A stretch of DNA of 64,000 bases, from contig NC_068352.1 in NCBI RefSeq assembly GCF_014633365.1, positions 2,534,393-2,598,392 on the forward strand, read 5' to 3'. This DNA is from Diospyros lotus. Its lineage: Eukaryota > Streptophyta > Magnoliopsida > Ericales > Ebenaceae. The notes under the pieces are model-generated. The model made no database searches, was not told the origin of the DNA, and was given only the letters and a program-made list of their open reading frames with translations. Each line of letters opens with the position of its first letter. Position 1 is the first letter of the stretch. The translations under genes and the position numbers were made by a program. Shown piece by piece: positions 22,137-33,326 of this stretch.

Positions 22137-24428
22137 GGAAGGGGAAGCTTTAAAGGGAGAGGGGGGATGGGTGGGGGCAGTGCCCGTCGCTGACTCTAAC
22201 GGGCACCTGTGCCTTCTTTGCCTAAGACGCCTTGGGCAAAAAGGGTGCGGTGCCCCAGAATTAGCGACTTGCATTGCCCGTCGCTAATTAGCGGCGAGCA
22301 ATGCCCGTCGCTAATATATATATATTTATAAATAAATATATATTAATAAATCATTTTAAATTAATATATATTATTTTAAAATTAATATATATTTTTAAAA
22401 AAATATATATATTTTTTAAATACTTTAAAATATAATTAATTTATAGTTATTTAATTTTACAACATTAAACTAATCAGGAAAAAAATATTTTACAATCAAG
22501 AGAGAAGAAAAATTTAAAAAATTTAATAAAAATAAATTAATTAAAATTATTTAAAGAATAATGACCAAAAAATAAATAAAATATTTTTTAAGAATTTGTA
22601 AATTTATTATTAATTGTAGAAGAAGAGATAAAAATGTATTTTTTATTTTTTAAATGATTAATAATATTTATGTTATAAATAAATATAATTTTATAAAATA
22701 TTTTACTAATTAATTTAAATTAAAAATTACATATATTTTGTAAACTAAAAATCATAAATATTTTGAGAGAAAACTAAAATCAACAATCATCTGCGACGAA
22801 CAGTCACCAATCGCAAATGGAAAATTAGTGTCGGGTGATTGTTCGTCGCTGGATACTAAATTTTTAAAAATTAATATATATTTTTTTAACTAATAAAATT
22901 AATATAGTTCACATTAATTAAAAAAATAAGTATAAAAAACTAAAGAAAAAAATAATAGAAATAAAATACTAAAGAGTAATTATTTATTCCAAGTGCATTT
23001 AATGCAACTCAACCGTCTTCAATAGTTCAACTGTCAATTATAAATACTTGGATGGTGCAGCATTAATTAATTATGGGGTTAGAAAACATTCCTTACAAGT
23101 GTTCAAATGTTCTAATTTACGAGTTCTTATATTTTATCTCTAATACTTTAAATTGATACAATTTTTCAATTGCTATTTGTTGCATTCATTATTATATGTT
23201 TATTTTGTAAGCCTTCAATCAATTGAGAAATATTGTCACTAAGAAGTTTAATTCTCATATTAATTATCTCAATCGAGAAATATTGCATTTTCAAATCAAA
23301 TTTTAAATTTAATTTAAATATTTTATAAATTTCACATTAAATTCTTATTAATATTTTGTTAAAGGTTAATTTCAGCAACATTACTAAATTCCTGAATTAT
23401 ATAGCATGACATCATATAGTTAATGATAAAATTTAAAACAAGTTAAACGTATCATCTAAATATCGTGGTTATTATTTTTATTTTATTTGCATATTATTCA
23501 TTTAAAAAAACAGGTATTCGCTAAAGGATAACATATTACTCAATAATGAAGATCAATATCTTTAAAAAATGTATATGTATATAGGGCACATTTAGATTTT
23601 AATTTATGTACTATTACATTTTTTTTGTACAGTCATTTTAATATTTTGTTTTTTAATTACCCTTATTTATTTATATTTTTAAGTTAAATTTATTTTTATA
23701 TATGTATTTTTAATTTAATTTAACCACTTTACTTTAATGTGTAAAAAAATAAGAAAATAAATACAAGTAAATAGATGTAATCAAAATAACGTAATATATC
23801 AGTTATCACAATTAAAAATTTATATTTAAATAAATTGCGTCAACAATATAAATTTAATTACTAAAATGTGAAATTAAAGTTTGAATTTCACATTTTATAA
23901 ATTTTTTAAAAATATTTACACATTTTTTAAAGCGTAAAAATTATGTTTTGAAATTACAAGTTTTTTATTTTATTTTCTTTTTTTCTTGCGACATATTTAT
24001 TCCATTGCTAAAGTTTTTAATTTTTTTATTTTTTTAGCGACGAATTCATTTGCTAAATTCAATGTATGCCCCAAAATTTAACGCGTGCCAGGTCCTACCC
24101 TCCCCTCATGAGCTCGTCGCGTGGCAGCGCTGGGATATGAATCCCAACAATAATTAAAAGTGTTGCATATTGGAATCGAACTACCAAAGTTTTGCGACAG
24201 ATGCGTTCCTGTTGCTAAAGTTTTGTATTTTAAATTTATATTTTTTTTCTTTTTTTTGCGACGGATGCATTCTCGTTGCTAATTTTTAATTTTAAATTTA
24301 TATTTTTTGTCCTTTTTTAACAGATCTGCTAGCCACATGGCAGCACTGGAATATTATTCACAACTATTATCTCAAATTCTTTATTGGATTCAAACCTCCA
24401 ACCTCTCATGATCAAGTTTCGCGCGCGA
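22137..24428. other. CACTA-1 interior with internal GCGACGG-type repeats
   Basis: Mostly AT-rich and gene-free. Blocks at 22175-22315 (CCCGTCGCTAA, AGCGACTTGC), 22790-22855 and 23985-24290 (TTGCGACGGATGCATT) are diverged subterminal-type repeats of CACTA-1. A TATA-bearing stretch at about 22985-23290 weakly resembles the promoter part of solo LTR 2 and may be an older LTR fragment. Confidence 0.5.
24330..24428 (-). mobile_element. SINE-like tRNA-derived fragment split by solo LTR 3
   Basis: Read on the minus strand across solo LTR 3, from about 27435 to 27413 and then from 24428 downward, the sequence has TGGTAGCTTGC (A-box-like), ACTTGATCATGAG, and AGGTTTGAATCC (B-box-like). This is a tRNA-like promoter layout typical of plant SINEs. 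The LTR landed just after the A box. No tRNA gene fold is complete, so I do not call a tRNA. Confidence 0.45.
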
Positions 24429-27412
24429 TGTAACGACCCGTTAATGGGTCTAGGAGTTATTAATATTCTATTTATGAGAATCGAGAAATTTGTCCTATTA
24501 AATTAAATATGAGTAATATTTTATGTGGCAAATATATGTAAATAAATGTATGTGTTTAAATTAAATGGAAGTGGGCTTGGGCTAAGTGTTTAAGGCCAAT
24601 GGAAGTGATGGGTTTAGAGAAAACCCATGGGCCTAAAATGGAAGTGGGTCATTTTATTTAATTGAGCCTAAGTCCATGTGTATTGTGATATGTTTAATTA
24701 AATTGAAATGGAATGGGTTGTGTCCCAAGTTGAAAGAATACCCATTGGGCCTAAGAATGTGTTGGGCTATTGATTTGGGCTTAAGCCCATGTGTATAATG
24801 GTTGTTTTTAAATAAATGGAATTATATATATGTATTTTATGTAATATGTTGATTAAAAGAAAAGAAGAAAGAAAATGTAAAATGCAAAGTGACCAAATGG
24901 TCCTTGCTTTATTGATAAAGGTGAGGGTAATTAGGGAATTTCATAATGGGGTTGAATAAAGAAAATGGGAAAGAAAAAATATAATATGGAAAAAGTCTAA
25001 AATGGGTATGAGATGTTTTGGTTTTGTGTGTGCATTTGAGGATGTTTTGGTAATTTTTGTGGGGAGAGTGGTTGGCATCATGCTTATTCTTCATTTTCTC
25101 CTTCTCTCGGCGCATCCTTCTTCACTTTTGCATCTTCTTCCTTCTTCTTCTTCTATTCTCATTTTTCTTCTTCCATTTATCTCCATGTTTGGAGCTTCAA
25201 GAAGTGGGGAGATTTTAAAGCTCTTGGAGTGCTTTTCTTCCCTTGGTTTTCAATCAAAAAGGCAAGCATCCCTCTTCTTTCCTATCTTTTAATGCATGGC
25301 TATGTCTTCATGTGTAGCTCGATTGTATTTTTGCATCTCAATGGTGTTTAAAGAGTTTGAGTTAAGTGAGTTATTTTTTATGTTTTCCTAAAGTTGTGGG
25401 TCTTTTCTTTAATCATTATGGTGTCCCCTTGATGGTTTCGTTGGGGCTTGATCACCCCATATTTTCTTTTATGGAATGACATTGTGGGTTAGGAAGCTAG
25501 AATAAGAGTTTTGGGGGGTTTGGTGGCCATTTTGAGTGGTTTTGGTAGGTTTTTGGCCTTTTTTGCTCATTCTCGACCAAGTTGACTCGTCTAGCAGGTC
25601 AAGTCGACTCAGCCCAAGTCAACTCGATTTTGGGCAAGTCGACTCGGCAGCAACTTGACTACTCTGTGCACGTCTCGCTGTTTTGGCCATAACTTTTGAT
25701 GTAGAACTCGAATTTGCGATCCGTTTGAAGTGTCATAAACTAGACTTCGAGGGATTTGATTTGATATGTAATATGATATATTTTTTATATGATTTGAATG
25801 GGTTAAGGCTTTTCTTAATCCAAAGAAAGTAAGATGGCTAATGTAAAGTGTTTTAAAATGCTTCCTTTGGCATCCCTCAATTCCTTATAATGATAAAATA
25901 TGGTTGAAGACACCTATATGTATATTCGTGGGGTTCATGAGATAAAAATGCAATTGAGTTATATGAGGAAGCATGATGATAATCATTTGGGAAGTTAAAT
26001 AAAAGTGATCTTGGGTGGCATGTCCATGGCAACTCATGCTTGATGCATGACTATCATTATATGAATAATTGCCCTTAATCAATATAAAATGTGTAGAAGA
26101 GCCAAGAGCTCTAATGGGAAATCAAGTGAGGATGTAAGAATGCCATTAATCATAGCATTGTTGGTAGTTGTGTTGCATGGCATTGTGTTTCTATATTGCC
26201 TCACTTTGTGATGTTGGATCATGGGTTGTATTCATTGGGGGGTCATGCTTTGTATGTGATGGGAGCGTGAGCATTGGCATGACACGGTTGGCCTATGAGT
26301 GCTGGCTTGTGTATGTTAGGCGAGCATATGCATTAGGGCATTCATGTGTGTGTGGATTCTTATGTGGGCGTAGCATAGCCTGATGCTTGGCTTATGAGGG
26401 CCTAGTCACCGCGTTAATGCTGCAAGAGCCATTGCATTCCTTATATACTGCATTACATGGTCCTTTTGCACGCGGTGGTGATGGATGTGAGATGAGAGCT
26501 TTGAGCTCACGTTCTTATTTTGGTAGCCTACCCTTGGCTACAACAGGTTTGTATATAGGGTCTTGGGCGCTATTATGTGCATTTTCTTATATGGGCCCCA
26601 ATGACCATATATGTGCATTATGTGTGCATCCATGTATATATTGATGCTATGACTGGGTAACGTGCGATATAACTATATGACATTGATTGTGTGTCACTTA
26701 TGCTTTTAGGATTGGTGTGTGTCACTTATGCTTTTAGGATTGGTGTGTGTCCATATGTGGTATGATATGAATAATGTTCAGGAAAGTCTGGTCATATCCA
26801 GTTTTCTTTGGTTTATACACTTGCCGAGCCTTAGGGCTCACTTTGAGAAATGGGTTTTGATGAAATATAATGAATTATAAATCCTTGGGAGATGATGTTG
26901 TCAAGCGTAGAAGACATGGATTCAAGTGAAGTTTATTTGTTGGGATTGTAATTTTTCCTTAGCACTGAATGGTTCATGCCTTCAGATATTATCCTGTTGA
27001 TACTTCCCTTTGTTATATGCTTGCTGAGTCTCGTGGCTCACCCTTGTTTCTTGTCATTCCAGGTAAATGGAAGATAATTAATTGGGGCGAGTCTTGGATA
27101 AATGTGTACAGAGATGTCCCGGGCTCGAAAATCCATGGGTGTAGTTGGAGGGCATGATTAGAGGGTTTAGTTTTGTATTTAAAGCATTGATGCCCTTTAA
27201 TTTTTTTTTTAAATGTATGGGTTGTAAACCCGAGTTTATGATGTAAAGAATGAGGTATAATGTTTATTTTGGCTCCTATTGATAGTGAGCAAATATGGAA
27301 ATGAAAGAATTTTTTGGCAATTATTAAGTGATGTTTGTATCTGTAACCATTTTGAATGGATCTTCTCTTAGATTTCTTATGCTAGCGAGTAATCCGGGAG
27401 CGGGCCCTGACA
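24429..27412 (+). mobile_element. Solo LTR 3 (Gypsy-type, 3.0 kb)
   Basis: It starts TGTAACGACCCG and ends CGGGCCCTGACA, so the termini form an imperfect inverted repeat. The flanking 5-mers are CGCGA (24424-24428) and TGCAA (27413-27417). They differ only by one CpG-to-TpG and one CpG-to-CpA change, as expected from an old TSD altered by methyl-C deamination. No primer site or gag-pol is attached. Internal features are repeated GGGCTTAAGCCCATG-type pieces at 24560-24800, a 30-bp direct duplication at about 26690-26755 (GTGTGTCACTTATGCTTTTA), and a GTCGACT cluster at 25579-25660. Its short frames resemble no known protein. Confidence 0.7.
25579..25660 (+). promoter_or_regulatory. Cluster of five AAGTYGACTC-type motifs in solo LTR 3
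   Basis: AAGTTGACTCG, AAGTCGACTCA, AAGTCAACTCG, AAGTCGACTCG and a weaker AACTTGACT follow one another at spacings of about 21, 16, 20 and 16 bp. Three contain TTGAC on one strand, the core of the W-box bound by WRKY factors. The core AGTCGACT is the same as in the array of solo LTR 2, although the two LTRs are otherwise unrelated. A regulatory role is inference. Confidence 0.4.
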
Positions 27413-27689
27413 TGCAAGCTACCAATTTGGAAGTCTTCTTGTTTATTGATGTATATAAAATATATTTATAGTATTCTCTTCTATATATTTCAGAATTATA
27501 TTTATACACCAAAATTTTTTGAACTTATTTAATGATATTAATTTTAATATTAATGTTAGTAAAGGGAAATGAATATTAATTTTAATTTTATTTAATTATT
27601 AATTCAAATAAAACTTTATTAATTATTATATTAGCATTAAAGAATTATGTTATGTTTAAATGTAAAGTTTTTAATTAAATTTTTAACTT

Positions 27690-28580
27690 TTTTTACTTTT
27701 TAGCGATGGGGTTAACTCGATCGCTAAATTTTAATTTTATTTATATGTTTTAGCGATGAGCTTGTTTCCATCGTTAAATTTGAATTATTTATATTATGTT
27801 TGCTAAATTTGATATTTTTTATTTAATTTCTTTTATTTTTTAGCAACTGGTTTTGCAAGTCACTAAATTTGGAATTTTTTTTTAATTTCTTTTATTTTTT
27901 TTAGCAACGAGGTGGCCCGTCGCTAAATTTGAATTTTTTTTTAATTTCTTTAATTTTTTAGTGACAAGTTTGGCCCCATCACTCAATTTAATTTTTTTTT
28001 AATTTCTTTTATTTGTTAGCGACGGATTTTGTCCATCGCTAAATTTGAATTTTTTTTTATTTTTTAGTGATGGGTTTGGCTCCGTCGCTAAATTTTATTT
28101 TATTTTTTAATTTCTTTTATTTTTTAGCGATGGGCTTTGCTCGTCGCTAAATTTGAATTTTTTTTTAATTTCTTTTATTTTTTAGCAACGAGTTTGGCCC
28201 CATCGCTAAATTTTTATTTTTTTTTTAATTTCTCTTATTTGTTAGCGACGAGTTTTGCCTGTCGCTAAATTTGAATTTTTTTTAATTTCTTTTATTTTTT
28301 AGCAATGGGTTTGTCCGTATCGCTAAATTTGAATTTTTTTTAATTTATTTTATTTTTTAGCGACGGGTTTGTCCCCGTCGCTAAATTTTAATTTTTTTAT
28401 TTAATTTCTTTTATTTTTTAGTGACGAGGCTAGCCATTGCCAATTCCGTCGCTAAATTTAATGACAGGTTATTCGTCGCTAATTCCGTTACTAAATTAAA
28501 AAATATATATATTTAAAAAATTAGCAACGGAATAATTCCGTCACTAAATTCCGTCGCTAAACACTAATTTTCTTGTAGTG
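27690..28580. repeat. CACTA-1 right subterminal array
   Basis: About thirteen units with a period near 58 bp. Each has TTTTAGCGAYGGG...CCCGTCGCTAAATTT separated by T-rich spacers, ending in CTTGTAGTG. Each unit is itself a short inverted repeat. It matches the left-end motif at 6038-6340 and is far longer than it. Confidence 0.85.
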
Positions 28581-29085
28581 TTGTACCTGTTTTTGAATTT
28601 GCTTTGTAAAATGTGGAGTTTTTGGCATACCTTGTTATTTCAGCGCGCTTCGATAACGGCTCACCCGAGCATGTCTTTGTTTGGGATATGCGCTATGTGG
28701 GCTGAGGTTGCAAGTGACTTACTCTCGCATTTAATTGATTAGGCAAGGCTGGTTAGGGTGGTCTCAGGTCGGTGGAGAAAAAGTGGGATTATACCGGGGC
28801 TTATTGGGGAGTGCCGAAGAAAAGTCTGTGTTTCTGCTTTTTGTGAAGTTATGACAAGTAATAAGTGGAAGCGACCGTCTTTATTTAGCCAGGAATATTG
28901 TAACAATGAGCCCCTACGAGCGTGGTTGCTTGGTTAAGGTGCGCCCTTGCTTTGTCTTGCTACGGATTCAACTAGGTGGCAGGCTTTACTACTGATATTG
29001 GCCCTGGTGCGACGCTCGTGCTACAGATAGCTTGTTCAAGGCAGGAGTCTAGTTCTTCGAGGTGGAGCTCTATCTTAGGTCGACG

Positions 29086-29900
29086 TTAGTCATCTGCTGA
29101 TTGGTTTTGTTTTTCTAATTCAGTCATGTGCACACTAGAGTGCGGAGCTTGGCCATTTGTTCTTGTCGCTTGACCATTGTTCCCGGGAGGGCCGTTTCCT
29201 CTACTATCCTTATCGGGCTCGGGGTTTCGAATCCTGAGACTATTGTGGTAACATTGCCGAGCCTCTTTTTGGTCGACGTGAATGGTTCTGACCTTGGTGT
29301 CTGTTATTGGGAACTTCATGGTTAGATGAGAGGTGGACACTATTGCGCCTAATTTGTTGAGAGAAGGGCGATTGAGCAGCGCGTTGTATGGTGTTTGACA
29401 GTCAACGACTAGGTATCGGATGTAGATTGTCTTGAAGAGGATAGCTATCCCGAATGAAGTTAGCAAGTCGATGTAGTCCTTGACTCCTACATGTTCTCCT
29501 GAAAAACCAATCAGATTTCCCTTGAATGGTCTTAGTTCCCCTTCGGGGATTCTCATCTTCTTCAAGGTTGATAAGTACATTAGGTCGGCCGAGCTGCCCT
29601 GATCCACGAGGACTTTCTTCACCAAGAAGTTGGCAGCGACAATTGAGATTACCACAGGATCGTCAAGGTTTTTGTTGATATCTTCAAAATCCTCTTCGGT
29701 AAAGGAGATGGCGGAATGGTGGGGAATTTTCCTTGGTCTCTTTTTGGCGTTATCTATTGACATTACCACCCGGAGATGTCATTTTCTTGTCGAGCTTGAC
29801 TTCTCTTCGCCTGCGAAGCCTCCAGAGATGGTGTCAATAACCCCAACTACCGGGTTTCTTAGAGATGGTCCGGCATTTTGTTTGTTGCTTACTTGGTGTC
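29086..29900 (-). pseudogene. Tat-type gag end and aspartic protease
   Basis: The main frame (29769-29086, 227 codons) starts MVMSIDNAKKRPRK. It contains ISFTEEDFEDI and then the protease core NFLVKKVLVDQGSSADLMY, in which D-Q-G-S replaces the more usual D-[NST]-G-S. PYNALLNRPSLNKLGA follows, typical of Tat/Athila protease. Just upstream, at 29850-29800, a different frame reads GVIDTISGG, so the join to gag is broken by a frameshift and a stop. After DD at 29089 a TGA ends the frame. The product would be the polyprotein-processing protease; this copy is not functional. Confidence 0.7.
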
Positions 29901-30389
29901 GCCTCTGAGGGTTGCGACTCCTTTGCCTTCTCGGGTTTCCCTAGGGGGATCGCCTCTAATCTGGCTGGTAAACGTATTGACGGAGGTAGCCTTCCTTTAC
30001 CAACCGCTCTATTTGGTCTTTTAGGGCGGTGCAACCTTCGGTCGTGTGCCTGAACATGCGGTGGTTATCACACCGCTTGCTAGTGTCAATGTTGCCGCGA
30101 TGGGGTCATTGTTCACTGATATCTGGGAGGGGGATGATCCTGGCATTGTAAACTTCTCAAAAAATTTGGTCCCATCTTGTTGTGAGGGGGATGTACGTGT
30201 TGTAGTGTAATTGGGGTGGCTCAAGGGCCCAAGGTGGTTCTCTTCACCCTTTGCTGTGATCCCGGTCTTCCAGGTTTCGGTGAGCGTCCCTCATGTGGCT
30301 GTGTTGGTGCCGGGAAGGAGGTCCCAGTTGGGGGGCCAGTTGCAGTTGTATTTGCAGCTCAGCTTCCTTGCGTCGAGCGACTGAGACTT

Positions 30390-30931
30390 CTTTCATGTTG
30401 ATGTACCTTGCCAAACGTGTTCTAAGGCCAGGGTGGCTGGGGCCTTCAAGCCAGCGAATTAGTGAAGGGACCTGCTCTTAATCCAGCCGTAATGGCTTGT
30501 AGGGACATCGCAAGGTTGAGATCTTTGATCTGGAGTGCTTCTTGAAAGAACCTATTCATGAACGCCCGTAGTGGCTCGTGTTCGCCCTATTTCAGGTTGA
30601 TGAGATTGGTTAAGGTCCTGCGATGGGCTCGACTAGTAAAGAAATGAGTTAGTAAGTGAGTGGCTAGCTCGGAAAAGTCATGGATAGAGTTCAGCTCTAA
30701 GGACGAGAACCATAACATGGATGATTTTCTCAGGGTGCTAGGAAAGGTCCAGCACATGATCGGGTCTGAGCTTCCACTTATCAGCATGGCGACGCTGAAG
30801 GTGGTGAGGTGGTCCTGAGGGTCAGTGGTGCCGTCATAGGGTTCTAAGGCGTAGGGAGAATGGAAGCCGTCGAGTAGGGGAACAATCATGATGAACTCGG
30901 AGAAGGGATGGCTGTGGCAGTACAGGGACAC
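30390..30931 (-). pseudogene. Tat-type gag fragment
   Basis: The frame at 30931-30587 contains EPYDGTTDPQDHL, MCWTFPSTLRKSSMLWF and TRAHRR-like residues (here SRAHRRTLTNLINLK), the retrotransposon gag domain. A TGA at 30587 interrupts it, and the homologous reading continues to about 30390 (LRAFMNRFFQEALQIKDLNL). Gag forms the particle that packages the element RNA. Confidence 0.7.
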
Positions 30932-31240
30932 GGAAGGTGAGGGAATTGGGGTATGGGTAGCCTGGTGGTGTTGGTGGCGATTGCCTTCTACATCAGAGTC
31001 AGTTCGCTCGTTGGGTTGATCATGTTGCTGGTTTTGTGTTAATTCGGCAACTCAATTCTAGAGCTGCTCGACTGTCTGGAAAAGGACTTCTATGATGCTG
31101 GATTTTGTGGGGGGTGATTGTGGTTATTTGGCTTTTGCGCGGAGGCGCTTCTGGTTCTTACCATGGTGTGGCTGCGGGGATGTTGGTTTGAAAGGCTTTT
31201 TGTGAGCTTATGGGGTAGATAAGTTTTACTGAGGCCTCAA

Positions 31241-31251
31241 AGTGGGCGCCA
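31241..31251 (-). other. Primer-binding site of the Tat element
   Basis: On the minus strand it reads TGGCGCCCACT, the TGGCGCC start shared by primer sites of plant Gypsy elements. It lies next to the inferred 3' end of the LTR. Confidence 0.6.
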
Positions 31252-31766
31252 GATATTCCTTCCTGACCAAAAGAGGACGATCGGAGGCAGAGCGGGAGCT
31301 TTGACGATGAGTCCGCCCGGGGGGCGGCTGGCACCTGCAAGCACTCCAATGGTCGAGTGAGTAAGAGAGTAAGAAGAGACAGTGTGTCAGTAGGTCTGAG
31401 ATCAGAACATACCTTAGCTCTGAAGAGAGTTAGTTGATATAGAATGAAATGTCCACCTGCATGCATGCATCGTACGTTTGCAGGTGATGAGACTAGCTAT
31501 CTAGTGACGATGGAGGTTCCCAGGTGGTAGCATGGTGGCGATGGGACCCTTATTAATGTGGATGTGATCCGCCATTAATGAGGGTAGGATCTGGGGCTAC
31601 TGCATGGATATCAGTGAGATTGCGATGATGCCGTGGCAGGTTGGTGCTGGGCCTAAATTGGGCTTAAAGAGATAGTCGAGATTGGGCTTGAGAACAGGAC
31701 CGAGATCGGGCTTAAGAAAAGGGCCGAAATTGGGCCTGGACAATCCACAACAATCTCTAAACAACA
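31252..31766 (-). repeat. LTR of the Tat element (approximate limits)
   Basis: Upstream of the primer site on the minus strand, with GGAGTGCTTGCAGGTGCCAG near its 3' end, a pattern I associate with Tat LTRs. A TATA-like TCTATATCAA lies around 31435. The outer limit is placed at the TGTTGTTTAGAG start near 31766, but no second LTR was found to prove it. Confidence 0.45.
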
Positions 31767-33326
31767 GCAGTAATGCCAAGTATAAGGTGGTGTTTTCACT
31801 TTATTATGATTGTTTTAGTTAATTTATTAAGATAGGATTTGTTAAAATGAGTAATATGAGGTTGTATTAAAATAAGATTGAGATGTTTTTTTGATAAAAT
31901 ATGAATTAAAAAGTATTTTAAAAATTTTATTAAATTATTTATTAAATTTTTTAAAATATACTAAGAATTGCATGATGAGAGAATATAAGTTATTTTTTTA
32001 TTTATAAAATTTTAGATAATTTTTTTTCTTAGATAAATTAATTTATAAAATTAGAGATAAAAAATCATGTAATTTTTTTAATGAATTATTAGATAAATTT
32101 AATAAATATAATAAAAAATATATTAAGCCTACTAGTGATATATTGTTTAACAAATATTTTCTAAAAGGAGTCCGTCTTTAGGGTAGAAGTAAGCCCACTA
32201 GTGGTGCTACGTGTTAAACAAATTTATTTAATAAAAAACAAAAAAAATTAAGCATATTCGCTTATAGAGAAGCGTGGTGACTGGTGAGAAAATATTACCC
32301 CCTTGGTTAGCTTTAGGAGATGGGAGTCGGGAGAGAGAGGGGGTGGGGTGTGTGGACCCTTTGGACGACTGATTCATTGGAGAGAGAGAGAGAGAGAGAT
32401 GATGAGTCAGAAGAGACTCAATGGCAAATTTGGAATATTGTCGAGGAATTTGACTCTTCCATAGTGTCCGATTAGATCTCGTACATTTGACTCCTCTCAG
32501 AGCCGGCCCCACTACTAGATTTCGTATTGTCGAGAAATTTGACTCCTCAGAGCCGGCCGAACGAGTTTGGGGCGAAAAATTTTATCTAGATTCTTTTAAG
32601 AATATTAATTTATTTTTATAAAAAAAATAAATAATATATTTGTTTTCAAAAAAATATCATCATTTTATCAAATTAAAAAAAATAAATTAAATCAACTACA
32701 AAATGTAATAATCTCTCAATGATTATGAATTTTTAACTAAGATATAATATTTTAAAAATTAAAAAAAATTAAATAATCTACTATAATAAATAAAATAAAA
32801 TAAAATTAATTTTTGTTAAAACTTTAAGAAAATTAGTGCAAGTTGAGTAAAAAATTATACGTTCTTGACTTTTTAATTTTTATTGAGAAGAAAGACTCAA
32901 GTTTTAAGTTTAGATTATATATTGTATTTTAATTTTTTAATAAAATATTTATTATTAAAAAATAAAAAAATATATATATAAATTATGACTTTTCAAGCTC
33001 AAGTCGAGCCTAGCTCGAGGTCTAAATAAATAAACCGAGCCAAGCCTAAGCTATGCTAAGCTCAGCTTTGTCCAATTCAATTATAACCCTAAAAAACCAA
33101 AGTAGAACAGTAGCACTACAAAAACATTAATAGAATAACGCTAATTTATTCCACCGAATACGTTGAATGGTACGGATGGCATAAGAATTCCAAAGCCGGC
33201 TTCTTGGCAAAGCCCCTTCTTTGTTTTGTTTTTTGGTCGAAAGGTAAATCTTTAAAGAACTAAGGCAACGCCCTTTTGGTCTGGCCAAAGGGGCATTTCC
33301 AGGCAATCCAACCGAACCCAACCCCC
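31767..33326. other. AT-rich intergenic stretch
   Basis: No gene. It contains a duplicated motif GTCGARGAATTTGACTC with GAGCCGGCC at 32430-32565, a GA microsatellite at 32380-32398, and a run of GC-normal sequence at 33127-33310 that looks different from its surroundings (see findings). Confidence 0.4.

Larger units (their letters stand above)
6038..28580 (-). mobile_element. CACTA-1: 22.5-kb CACTA (En/Spm) transposon
   Basis: The ends are CATTACAAAAAATTAG (left) and, reverse-complemented, CACTACAAGAAAATTAG (right), both running into TTTAGCGACRG subterminal repeats. A perfect 3-bp TSD, TTG, lies at 6035-6037 and 28581-28583, the TSD length typical of CACTA elements. Both genes run on the minus strand, so the element's 5' end is at 28580. 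About 13 kb of its length is later insertions (CACTA-2, solo LTR 2 with Cassandra, solo LTR 3) and their spacers. The left terminus reads CATTA rather than CACTA, and both genes are broken, so the copy is non-autonomous. Confidence 0.9.
28581..31766 (-). mobile_element. Tat-type Gypsy retrotransposon, 5' half
   Basis: Read on the minus strand: LTR (about 31766-31252), primer site (31251-31241), gag (about 30931-30390) and protease (about 29900-29086), then about 500 bp without a recognisable domain up to the CACTA-1 insertion. No reverse transcriptase, RNase H or integrase is visible here or left of CACTA-1. Either pol was deleted or the element was non-autonomous. The 60-bp array at 2761-3138 and 5972-6037 probably belongs to its 3' non-coding part. 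Confidence 0.7.

Noticed and set aside
24380..24428. A tRNA gene on the minus strand
   Set aside because: A- and B-box-like motifs exist, but there is no complete acceptor stem or anticodon arm; SINE is the better reading.
25002..27157. Several 60-100-codon frames inside solo LTR 3
   Set aside because: They lie within a non-coding LTR and show no conserved domain.
33114..33130. CACTACAAAAACATTAATAG as another CACTA terminus
   Set aside because: No subterminal repeats follow and no matching right end or TSD was found; likely chance.
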